A DNA stretch of 5,099 nucleotides, taken from Geobacter sp. UBA5608 (GTDB lineage Bacteria > Desulfobacterota > Desulfuromonadia > Geobacterales > Pseudopelobacteraceae). Shown piece after piece: positions 1 through 5,099 of this stretch. Position 1 is the first letter of the stretch, and each line of letters begins with the position of its first letter. The notes under the pieces were generated by a model. That model was not told the origin of the DNA and did not search any database. It was given only the letters and a program-made list of their open reading frames with translations. The stretch is from contig DIKW01000002.1 of NCBI GenBank assembly GCA_002424705.1, forward strand, positions 8,151 through 13,249. The letters run 5' to 3'. A program made the translations under genes and the position numbers.

Positions 1-3
1 TCT

Positions 4-9
4 GAGGGA
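4..9 (+). promoter_or_regulatory. Ribosome binding site of the LytS-type kinase gene
   Basis: The purine-rich GAGGGA lies 3 nt before the ATG at 13; counting only the GAGG core gives a spacing of 5 nt. It supports that start, which also begins directly ahead of the first membrane segment. The promoter for this gene is outside the window. Confidence 0.6.
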
Positions 10-12
10 CCA

Positions 13-1701
13 ATGGAACTTTTTCAAAATCTGTTCGAACGCCTCGGCCTTTTTGCAATCCTGTTTATCTTTCTGATTCGTTTTAAGGCTTTCAAGCGTT
101 TGCTGACCGGTGACGCCAGCGGGCACGACAAGCTGGTACTGTCGCTGTTGTTCGGTCTGGCCGGTGTGGTGGCAACCTACAGCGGCTTTCCGTTTCAGGG
201 CGCTATCGCCAACCTGCGTGGCGTGGCGGTGGCCCTGGGCGGTATCCTCGGCGGTCCTTTGGTGGGGCTCGCGGCAGGGTTGGTGGCCGGCATTCATCGC
301 TATCTGATAGATGTGAACGGGCTGACTTCCCTGTCGTGCGGTGTTGCGACCGTGGTTCAGGGGCTTGTGGCAGCATTGCTCTACCACCGTCTGCGGCGCC
401 GCGCGTTTGATGTGGTGACGGCCTTCACGGTGGGTGCGGTCAATGAACTAATCAAGATGGGTTTTATACTGTTGCTGGCTCGCCCCTTTGAGGCGGCGCT
501 CAATCTGGTACCAAAGCTGGCCGCACCATCATTGCTGGTTAACGGATTGGGTACGGCGGTCTTTATCCACCTAATTTCTACAGTTTATCGAGAAAAGGAG
601 CTGGCCAAAGCCGAGCAGGCCCAGAAAACACTCACCATTGCCCTGCAGACCCTACCGGTGCTGCGCAACGGCCTGACCAGCGAAGCGGCTCGACAGACGG
701 CAGGCATCGTCCGCAATCTGGCCGGACTGGATGCGGTGCTGATTGCCGATGGACGTGGAATCCTGGCAGGAGAAACGGCACATGCTGCCATCAAGCTGGA
801 AAAGGTAGCTACCAGTTTCATCGTCCAGCAGGCGCTCGCCACGGGTGCTGTCATGCAGGCCGACATCGCTGGTGAAGTTGGCCGCACCCTGGCAGGATGC
901 GGGCTGCGCTCCGCAGTAGTGGTTCCGTTGCAGAAACAGGAGCAGACCATCGGGGTGCTAGGATTGTTCAGGGCGGAAGAGCGAGGCATCGGCGTGTTGG
1001 ATATGGAGCTGGCCACTGGATTGTCGCAACTGTTTTCAAACCAGCTCGAATTGGGAGAGATAGAGAATCACCGCCGTCTTGCGGCAGCAGCTGAGATTAA
1101 GGCACTGCAGGCCCAGATCAATCCGCATTTTTTGTTCAACGCCATCTCCACCATTAAGAGCTACATTCGTACTGATCCGGGAGTTGCCTCGCAGTTGCTG
1201 GTGCACTTGGCCGAATTTTTCCGAAAGACCACCAGCACAGCAGCACATGAGGTGCCGCTGTCAGTGGAGCTGGAACACTGTGAGGCCTACCTGGCCATTG
1301 AAAAGGCTCGCTTTGAGGAGCGGATCAGGATGCGTTACGCCATCGACGAGTCTGCGTTGTCCTGTCCAGTACCTCCGTTGATCCTGCAGCCGCTGGTTGA
1401 AAACGGTATCCGGCACGGTATCCTGCCCAAGGAGACCGGCGGCGAGATCACTATCAGCGCCATCAAGGACTGCCACGATCTGCATATCAGGGTTGCAGAC
1501 AATGGGGTGGGCATGAGCCAGGAAAAGGTTGCAGGATTGCTATCCGAGCAGTCGACATCGTCCCGTGAGGGATTGGGTATCGCACTCAAAAACGTCAACA
1601 GCCGACTAATGGCGTTGTATGGCAAAGATCGGGCCTTGAGTATTGAAAGTAAACCCGGTGTCGGCACAGCCATCTCCTTCACGATCCCGGTGGCGGCATG
1701 A
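13..1701 (+). CDS. lytS: LytS-type membrane sensor histidine kinase (5TMR-LYT / GAF / His_kinase / HATPase)
   Basis: Inner-membrane sensor kinase of the LytS/BtsS/YpdA family, 562 aa, the usual length. Residues about 1-195 are hydrophobic and carry the 5TMR-LYT signature: an N-L-R motif, then Gly-rich GGILGGPLVGLAAGLVAGIH followed by Arg. A cytoplasmic GAF-like region spans about 205-350, ending in the typical VVVPL...IGVLGLF strands. The His_kinase phospho-acceptor box is NPHFLFN with His372. The ATPase domain has an N box (LQPLVENGIRHG, residues 458-469), a G1 box (DNGVG, 496-500) and a G2 box (GLGIALKNV, 520-528), so all catalytic motifs look intact. It overlaps the regulator gene by 4 bp (ATGA), implying translational coupling. 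BtsS and YpdA respond to pyruvate and LytS of Gram-positives is linked to pyruvate transport genes; the ligand here is not shown by sequence. Confidence 0.95.
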   Translation: MELFQNLFERLGLFAILFIFLIRFKAFKRLLTGDASGHDKLVLSLLFGLAGVVATYSGFPFQGAIANLRGVAVALGGILGGPLVGLAAGLVAGIHRYLIDVNGLTSLSCGVATVVQGLVAALLYHRLRRRAFDVVTAFTVGAVNELIKMGFILLLARPFEAALNLVPKLAAPSLLVNGLGTAVFIHLISTVYREKELAKAEQAQKTLTIALQTLPVLRNGLTSEAARQTAGIVRNLAGLDAVLIADGRGILAGETAHAAIKLEKVATSFIVQQALATGAVMQADIAGEVGRTLAGCGLRSAVVVPLQKQEQTIGVLGLFRAEERGIGVLDMELATGLSQLFSNQLELGEIENHRRLAAAAEIKALQAQINPHFLFNAISTIKSYIRTDPGVASQLLVHLAEFFRKTTSTAAHEVPLSVELEHCEAYLAIEKARFEERIRMRYAIDESALSCPVPPLILQPLVENGIRHGILPKETGGEITISAIKDCHDLHIRVADNGVGMSQEKVAGLLSEQSTSSREGLGIALKNVNSRLMALYGKDRALSIESKPGVGTAISFTIPVAA

Positions 1702-2453
1702 GGGTGACGACCTTTCTGATCGATGATGAGGCACCGGCCCGTAGAGAGCTGCGCTTTCTACTGGAGCAGACCGGCGACCTGGAGGTGGTCGGTGAGGCGG
1801 CTACGGCGGCGGCGGGATTGCGTTTGCTGCGGCAACTTAAGCCCCAGGTACTGTTTCTTGATATTCAGATGCCGGGCATGACCGGCATAGAATTGTCTCA
1901 AATTCTGCAGGAACTGCCAGAACGGCCCCTGATAGTTTTTTCAACCGCATACAGTCAGTTCGCGGTGGATGCCTTCAATCTGGAGGCCTTTGACTATCTG
2001 CTCAAGCCGGTCACAGAGGAGCGACTCGCCAAGACGCTCGACAAGCTGCGCAAACAGCTGGAAACTACCAAGCAGGATCAGGAGCGCATCAGGAACGATG
2101 CCCCTGGCGATGACCGCAAGTGGGTTGCGGTGCGCCAGGGAGGGAGAATCATGCCGTTGTCGCCCAACAGTATCGTCTTCATCAAGGCGAGCGACGCATC
2201 GACCGTGATTCAGGCCAATGGGCAGCTGTATCAGACCAACCTTACCGTCTGCGCTCTTGAGGGGCAGCTCGCGCCGTTCGGTTTTTTTCGGGCCCATCGT
2301 AATGCACTGGTCAACTTAAGTTGTGTGCAGGAGATCGTTCCCTGGTTTAACGGCAGCTGCAAGCTGGTGATGAACGACTCTGGCCGGACTGAGATCGTTG
2401 TGAGCCGCTACCACGCTAAAGAACTCAAACGACACCTTATCACTCACCGCTAA
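1698..2453 (+). CDS. lytR: LytTR-family response regulator (LytR/AlgR/BtsR type)
   Basis: DNA-binding response regulator, 251 aa, cognate to the kinase just upstream. The receiver domain covers about residues 1-120: acidic pocket D9-D10, phospho-acceptor Asp55 in the strand VLFLDIQMPG, conserved Thr83 in VFSTAY and Lys103 in the KPV motif. The C-terminal part (about 143-248) is a LytTR domain, recognised by the strand IVFIKASDAST and the signature FFRAHRNALVNL. LytTR proteins bind pairs of direct repeats rather than palindromes, and suitable repeats lie directly downstream at 2466-2537. The start is the ATG in the ATGA overlap with the kinase stop; there is no strong ribosome site, so translation is probably coupled. 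No convincing terminator follows the stop, so read-through into the next gene is possible. Confidence 0.95.
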   Translation: MRVTTFLIDDEAPARRELRFLLEQTGDLEVVGEAATAAAGLRLLRQLKPQVLFLDIQMPGMTGIELSQILQELPERPLIVFSTAYSQFAVDAFNLEAFDYLLKPVTEERLAKTLDKLRKQLETTKQDQERIRNDAPGDDRKWVAVRQGGRIMPLSPNSIVFIKASDASTVIQANGQLYQTNLTVCALEGQLAPFGFFRAHRNALVNLSCVQEIVPWFNGSCKLVMNDSGRTEIVVSRYHAKELKRHLITHR

Positions 2454-2465
2454 TCTGGTTTGACC

Positions 2466-2495
2466 TGCCATTCACCCCCCTTTTTGTGCCATTCA
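2466..2495 (+). promoter_or_regulatory. Probable LytTR operator: TGCCATTCA-N12-TGCCATTCA direct repeat
   Basis: Two identical 9-bp direct repeats, TGCCATTCA at 2466-2474 and 2487-2495, are separated by 12 bp, a period of 21 bp or two helical turns. This is the architecture of known LytTR sites; the E. coli YpdB site is recalled as GGCATTTCAT-N11-GGCATTTCAT, matching these repeats at 6 of 9 aligned bases. They sit right after the LytTR regulator gene and about 70-90 bp before the predicted transcription start of the flavoenzyme gene, a usual position for an activator. Binding itself is inferred. Confidence 0.7.
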
Positions 2496-2503
2496 GGCCT
2501 GAA
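2492..2503. repeat. 12-bp perfect palindrome TTCAGGCCTGAA
   Basis: TTCAGGCCTGAA is its own reverse complement and overlaps the second direct repeat, extending into the spacer before the third. It could be an extra regulator site or only a by-product of the overlap. With no loop it is unlikely to act as an RNA hairpin. Confidence 0.4.
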
Positions 2504-2506
2504 ATC

Positions 2507-2537
2507 TGCCACTCGTCAGTAGTTCAATTGCCATGGG
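2507..2537 (+). promoter_or_regulatory. Second, weaker pair of LytTR-like half-sites
   Basis: TGCCACTCG (2507-2515) and TGCCATGGG (2529-2537) continue the series begun upstream; starts fall at 2466, 2487, 2507 and 2529, so steps are 21, 20 and 22 bp. The third copy matches TGCCATTCA at 7 of 9 positions and contains CCACTC, resembling the BtsR half-site. The fourth matches 6 of 9 and overlaps the predicted -35 element, so it may be chance. The regular helical phasing is the main support. Confidence 0.45.
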
Positions 2538-2555
2538 CCAACTATGCGTTATGCT
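2528..2555 (+). promoter_or_regulatory. Predicted sigma70 promoter for the flavoenzyme gene
   Basis: TTGCCA (2528-2533, 5 of 6 to TTGACA) and TATGCT (2550-2555, 4 of 6 to TATAAT) are separated by 16 bp. Transcription would start near 2562, giving a leader of about 67 nt. The LytTR-like repeats lie immediately upstream and touch the -35, fitting an activated promoter with a weak -10. It is a pattern match only. Confidence 0.45.
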
Positions 2556-2614
2556 GAAACTACCCGCGCCAACAGTGAGGTAGGCCGGTGCGTTAGACGG
2601 CGCAGCATAAACCT

Positions 2615-2622
2615 AAAGGAGG
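2615..2622 (+). promoter_or_regulatory. Strong ribosome binding site of the flavoenzyme gene
   Basis: AAAGGAGG is a near-complete anti-16S match, 6 nt before the ATG at 2629. It fixes this start against internal Met codons and suggests high translation. The signal-peptide layout after this ATG also agrees. Confidence 0.85.
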
Positions 2623-2628
2623 AAGCGT

Positions 2629-3852
2629 ATGTCGCAGACCCGTGATGAGCAAGAAATCCGTTCAGAAGGTGGTTTTAGCAGGCGTGACTTCATCAAGACC
2701 GCTGCTGCAGTCGGTGCTGGTGTTTTGGCAGTGCAGGCGGTGGGCGGCGTACGCGAGGCCAATGCCGCCGAAGAGGCCAAGAAGGAAGCTGCCGCGGCAA
2801 CAGCCGCCGCAGCGGGCAAGAGCGCCCTCAAGCTGGACCAAGTGCTGAAGGTAGCCCGCGAGAAGATGTATCCCCGTTGCCGGGTCTGTCCGGAATGTGA
2901 TGGCGTGGCCTGCTCTGGCGAGGTGCCAGGCATGGGCGGCATCGATTCCGGCGCAGCGTTTCGAAACAACCTGACCGCTCTGGAAAAGTACAAGCTGAAG
3001 ATGGTGACCTTCCATGAGGTCAAGAAGCCAGACACCAGCATTACCTTGTTCGGCGTCAAACTATCGATGCCAATCATGTCGGCGGTTACCGGTGGTGTCA
3101 CCTACAACATGGGCCTACAGGGAAAGGTGTCTGAAGAGGAGTACATGGAGGGGATTGTTGCCGGGTGCATCCAGGCTGGTACGATCGGTTTCGCTGCAGA
3201 CGGGATTGGCGACCCGCTGGCGGTGTATGAGACCCGACTTAAGACCGTTGCTAAATACCGCGGACAGGCCGCTGCCCAGATCAAGCCACGCACCCAGGCC
3301 GAGATAATTGAGCGGATCCGCCTGATTGAGCAGGCTGGCGCACCGTTTTTTGCCATCGACATCGATTCGGCCGGTCGCGCGTCACGGGCGCTGCCAGGCA
3401 GGACGGTGGAGCCGAAGAGCTTGAAACAATTGAAGGAAATTGCCAAATCAACCAAACTACCGTTCATCATCAAAGGTATTATGACGGTTGACGAGGCAAA
3501 AAAGGCGATTGATGTCGGTGCTGCCGGAATTGTGGTCTCCAACCACGGCGGTCGGGTACTCGATCACACACCGGGTTCCGCCCAGGTGCTTGCGGCGATT
3601 GCCGACAGCGTCAAGGGCAAGATCGTGATCCTCTCCGACGGAGGGATACGTTATGGCGCCGATGTGCTCAAGTCGCTGGCACTGGGAGCGGATGCGGTGC
3701 TTGTGGGGCGACCTCTGATTAGGGGTTCGGTTGGTGGCGGACCGGAAGGGGTGGCCCTGATCCTGAAGAAGATGCAGGGTGAATTGGTGGTTTCCATGAC
3801 GTTGACCGGGACCGCTGATGTGAAAAAGGTCAGCCGGAGTATCCTGGTGTAA
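2629..3852 (+). CDS. Tat-exported FMN-dependent alpha-hydroxy-acid dehydrogenase-like protein
   Basis: Flavoprotein of the FMN-dependent alpha-hydroxy-acid dehydrogenase family (lactate/glycolate oxidase fold), 407 aa. The N-terminus is a twin-arginine signal: SRRDFIK (residues 17-23), a hydrophobic stretch to about 41 and a likely AxA cleavage after Ala46, so it should be exported folded with its cofactor. An Ala/Lys/Glu-rich linker (47-66) follows. Residues 84-95 carry a cysteine cluster, C84-x2-C87-x2-C90-x4-C95, before EVPGMGG. The TIM-barrel motifs are present: Asp244/Asp246, Lys282 in IIKG, the catalytic pair His306 and Arg309 in SNHGGR, and the FMN phosphate loops SDGGIR (336-341) and GRP (360-362). 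The two substrate tyrosines of glycolate oxidase appear absent (QIK with Lys219 where QLY is expected), so the substrate cannot be named. It has its own promoter region and precedes the haem-protein gene by 59 bp, probably as one operon. A cytoplasmic relative with the same Cys cluster is known to me from clostridia. Confidence 0.88.
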   Translation: MSQTRDEQEIRSEGGFSRRDFIKTAAAVGAGVLAVQAVGGVREANAAEEAKKEAAAATAAAAGKSALKLDQVLKVAREKMYPRCRVCPECDGVACSGEVPGMGGIDSGAAFRNNLTALEKYKLKMVTFHEVKKPDTSITLFGVKLSMPIMSAVTGGVTYNMGLQGKVSEEEYMEGIVAGCIQAGTIGFAADGIGDPLAVYETRLKTVAKYRGQAAAQIKPRTQAEIIERIRLIEQAGAPFFAIDIDSAGRASRALPGRTVEPKSLKQLKEIAKSTKLPFIIKGIMTVDEAKKAIDVGAAGIVVSNHGGRVLDHTPGSAQVLAAIADSVKGKIVILSDGGIRYGADVLKSLALGADAVLVGRPLIRGSVGGGPEGVALILKKMQGELVVSMTLTGTADVKKVSRSILV

Positions 3853-3869
3853 GCCAACCGATCTCTTAC

Positions 3870-3893
3870 CCCGTCAGGGCAGCACCTGTCGGG
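3870..3893 (+). other. Imperfect intercistronic hairpin between flavoenzyme and cytochrome genes
   Basis: CCCGTCAGG (3870-3878) pairs with CCTGTCGGG (3885-3893) as a 9-bp stem with one central T-T mismatch and a 6-nt loop. No T-tract follows, so it is not a standard terminator. It ends 7 nt before the cytochrome ribosome site, where it could influence mRNA processing or the ratio of the two proteins. Function is inference. Confidence 0.4.
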
Positions 3894-3900
3894 CAGTGTC

Positions 3901-3905
3901 AGGAG
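3901..3905 (+). promoter_or_regulatory. Ribosome binding site of the cytochrome-PBP fusion gene
   Basis: AGGAG lies 6 nt before the ATG at 3912, which is followed at once by a signal-peptide sequence. No convincing separate promoter is visible in the 59-bp gap, so the gene is probably cotranscribed with the flavoenzyme. Confidence 0.75.
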
Positions 3906-3911
3906 TCACCC

Positions 3912-4898
3912 ATGTACAGAACCGTTTTACTGGCCATTTGTCTGGTGCTGGCGCTTGCCGGCCTGACTGGCGCAACTGGAGGGGGCAAGACGCTCCTCTA
4001 CGGTGGCGCGGGTCAGGGGCGGGTGATTTTTGATGGTCGTCTGCATGCAAGTAAGGGGTTTGTTTGCAACGATTGCCATAGCGCCATCTTTGAAACAAAA
4101 AAGCAGGCTCTGATCACCATGCAGGATCACTTCCAGGATAGGGCCTGTTTTGTATGCCATAACGGCAAGCGCGCCTTTGCAGAGTGCGATGCCTGCCACC
4201 GCAGGTTTGACACACCCGCCAAGACGGTGGTCAAGCTGTGTGGCGCAGCCAGCGTGGTGGACGGACTAATCGCGCCACATAAGGCGGCGGTTGAAAGGGC
4301 CACCGGCTACAGACTTGATGTGGTAAAGAGCAATGCCGGCAAAGGATTGATCGATCTGGCGGACCAGCAGTGCGATGCCTCGCTGGCCTCGGCCTCGGTC
4401 GAGACGGTAGTCAAAGGGGCCAAGGCGGCAGGCCGCGAACTAGATAGTTCAAACATGCAGTTGCATACCATCCTGATGGATCAGGTGGTATTTGTGGTGC
4501 ATCCTGGCAACAAGGTTCAGAGTCTGACCTTCCAGCAGCTGAAGGATATCCACACCGGCAAGACGCGTAACTGGAAGGAGCTGGGCGGCGCAGACCAGGC
4601 CATCAAGGTGGTAACCGACACCCTGTCCAGTGCCACCCGGGGCCTGATCAAACAGGCGGTATTGAAGAATGAGGAGTATCTTGCTGAAACTTTGGCGGTT
4701 AACGTTGCCACCATCAGTGACGAGATTGCCAAGGACCCGGCCGCCATCGGCGGACTGGGTGCTGGTTTTGTTAAGACGGGGGTGGTGGTGGTCAAGACCG
4801 ACAAGATTGAGCGTCCCTTGGGGTTGATCACCATCGGTGCACCATCTGAAAAGGTGCGTAAGGTGATCGAGGCTTACAAGGATACTGTGGCCAAGTAG
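3912..4898 (+). CDS. Exported fusion of triheme c7-type cytochrome domain and PstS-like binding-protein domain
   Basis: Predicted periplasmic protein, 328 aa. Residues 1-21 form a Sec signal (hydrophobic 5-18, likely cut near Ala21). Residues about 30-100 are a c7/c3-type triheme domain with CNDCH (52-56), CFVCH (79-83) and CDACH (92-96). Typical flanking features are GRVIFDGRLH, ITMQDH and CHNGKRAF. Distal-ligand candidates are His45 and His73; a third is not obvious inside the domain. From about 105 to the end it resembles PstS-like substrate-binding proteins: ATGYRLDVV, VVFVVHPGN (192-200), SLTFQQLKDIHTGKTRNWKELGG and SSATRG (239-244), where phosphate-binding relatives usually have a GSGTR-like loop. 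The fusion suggests electron transfer tied to ligand binding, or a binding fold reused as a scaffold. It lies 59 bp after the flavoenzyme gene and ends before a terminator, so the two probably form an operon. Ligand and redox partner are unknown. Confidence 0.88.
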   Translation: MYRTVLLAICLVLALAGLTGATGGGKTLLYGGAGQGRVIFDGRLHASKGFVCNDCHSAIFETKKQALITMQDHFQDRACFVCHNGKRAFAECDACHRRFDTPAKTVVKLCGAASVVDGLIAPHKAAVERATGYRLDVVKSNAGKGLIDLADQQCDASLASASVETVVKGAKAAGRELDSSNMQLHTILMDQVVFVVHPGNKVQSLTFQQLKDIHTGKTRNWKELGGADQAIKVVTDTLSSATRGLIKQAVLKNEEYLAETLAVNVATISDEIAKDPAAIGGLGAGFVKTGVVVVKTDKIERPLGLITIGAPSEKVRKVIEAYKDTVAK

Positions 4899-4924
4899 CT
4901 GCCTGTATTCAAGTTGCTACCAGG

Positions 4925-4954
4925 CGGGCCATCCAGCTGTGGATGGCCCGTTTT
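4925..4954 (+). terminator. Rho-independent terminator after the cytochrome-PBP gene
   Basis: CGGGCCATCC (4925-4934) and GGATGGCCCG (4941-4950) form a perfect 10-bp GC-rich stem, with one further A-T pair closing a 4-nt loop, followed by TTTTGTGT. It begins 26 nt after the stop codon. On the minus strand the stem is not followed by a T-tract, so it mainly serves the plus-strand operon, though it sits between convergent genes. Confidence 0.92.
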
Positions 4955-4958
4955 GTGT

Positions 4959-5099
4959 CTACTGTGCCGGCCTGACCTCCACCCCTACATCGTAGAGGGT
5001 GCTGCCGGCCCCCCGATCGGTCAGGCGCTGGGAGGTCAGGGCGTTGACCCCCCGCTCACCCTTCATAAACTCCTGCCACCAGACCCCCTCCGTCACCAC
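4959..5099 (-). CDS. C-terminal fragment of a molybdopterin oxidoreductase (partial, runs off the window)
   Basis: The minus strand from the window edge is open for 46 codons to a TAG at 4961-4959. The peptide includes GVWWQEFMKGERGVNALTSQ, then a short Asp-Arg-Gly-Ala-Gly stretch, and ends STLYDVGVEVRPAQ. The G-V-W-W, G-V-N-x-L-T and T-L-Y-D-x-x-V-x-V pattern is typical of the C-terminal molybdopterin dinucleotide-binding domain of the DMSO reductase superfamily. Only this end is seen, so the enzyme type (formate dehydrogenase, thiosulfate or polysulfide reductase, or other) cannot be told. It converges on the plus-strand operon, with its stop 5 bp past the terminator T-run. Confidence 0.72.
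   Translation of the reverse strand: MVTEGVWWQEFMKGERGVNALTSQRLTDRGAGSTLYDVGVEVRPAQ

Noticed and set aside
585..1016. 143-codon open frame on the minus strand
   Set aside because: Antisense to the GAF-like part of the kinase; Ser/Ala/Arg-rich composition typical of a shadow frame.
2475..2485. C6T5 tract after the regulator gene as a terminator
   Set aside because: There is no stable stem before the T-run, and the tract is the spacer between the two perfect direct repeats.
2566..2603. Short GCGCC / GGCGC inverted arms in the flavoenzyme leader
   Set aside because: Only 5 bp per arm with a 28-nt loop; too weak to call a riboswitch or attenuator, and no known riboswitch consensus is visible.
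2613..3101. 162-codon open frame on the minus strand
   Set aside because: It lies wholly opposite the flavoenzyme gene, whose family motifs, signal peptide and ribosome site are clear. Its Ala/Ser-rich product has no recognisable domain.
3102..3542. 146-codon open frame on the minus strand
   Set aside because: Antisense to the conserved FMN barrel; the open frame follows from the GC-biased codons of the real gene and no ribosome site or domain supports it.
3887..3903. TGTCNGG tandem copies (3887 and 3897) as an operator
   Set aside because: Seven-base degenerate match with 10-bp spacing, overlapping the hairpin and ribosome site; unlike the TGCCATTCA repeats and not distinguishable from chance.
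4971..5040. 10-bp inverted repeat CCTGACCTCC / GGAGGTCAGG
   Set aside because: The arms are 50 bp apart and both lie inside the minus-strand coding fragment; likely coincidence of codon use in a GC-rich gene.
1..5099. CRISPR arrays, tRNA/rRNA genes, insertion sequences
   Set aside because: No regularly spaced long repeats, cloverleaf or rRNA-like segments, transposase motifs or terminal inverted repeats were seen.

Overview
The window reads as a bacterial chromosome segment of moderately high GC with dense, mostly co-directional coding. A CxxCH triheme cytochrome domain of the c7 type fused to another domain, a Tat-exported flavoprotein and a neighbouring molybdopterin oxidoreductase fragment suggest an anaerobic respirer of the Geobacter/Desulfuromonadota kind. 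That assignment is an inference from domain content; no rRNA or marker gene is present.

Layout: (1) 13-1701 and 1698-2453 encode a LytS-type membrane histidine kinase and a LytTR-type response regulator, joined by an ATGA overlap. (2) 2454-2628 is a 175-bp control region. It carries four direct TGCCA-led repeats at 20-22 bp spacing, the first two identical over 9 bp (TGCCATTCA), followed by a plausible sigma70 promoter and a strong ribosome binding site. (3) 2629-3852 encodes a Tat-exported FMN-dependent alpha-hydroxy-acid dehydrogenase-like protein with an N-terminal cysteine cluster. (4) 3912-4898 encodes an exported fusion of a three-haem c7-type cytochrome domain with a PstS-like periplasmic binding protein domain. 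(5) A rho-independent terminator at 4925-4954 closes the plus-strand unit. (6) 4959-5099, minus strand, is the C-terminal end of what looks like a molybdopterin oxidoreductase arriving convergently.

How they may work together: LytS-family kinases such as E. coli BtsS and YpdA respond to pyruvate, and their LytTR partners bind paired direct repeats about 21 bp apart. Such repeats lie just upstream of the flavoenzyme gene. The most economical model is that the two-component system switches on the flavoenzyme and cytochrome genes in response to pyruvate or a related hydroxy/keto acid. The flavoenzyme would then oxidise a hydroxy acid in the periplasm, with the haem protein as a possible electron partner. 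Gene families and repeats are read directly; the ligand, the substrate and the electron transfer between the two exported proteins are inference.
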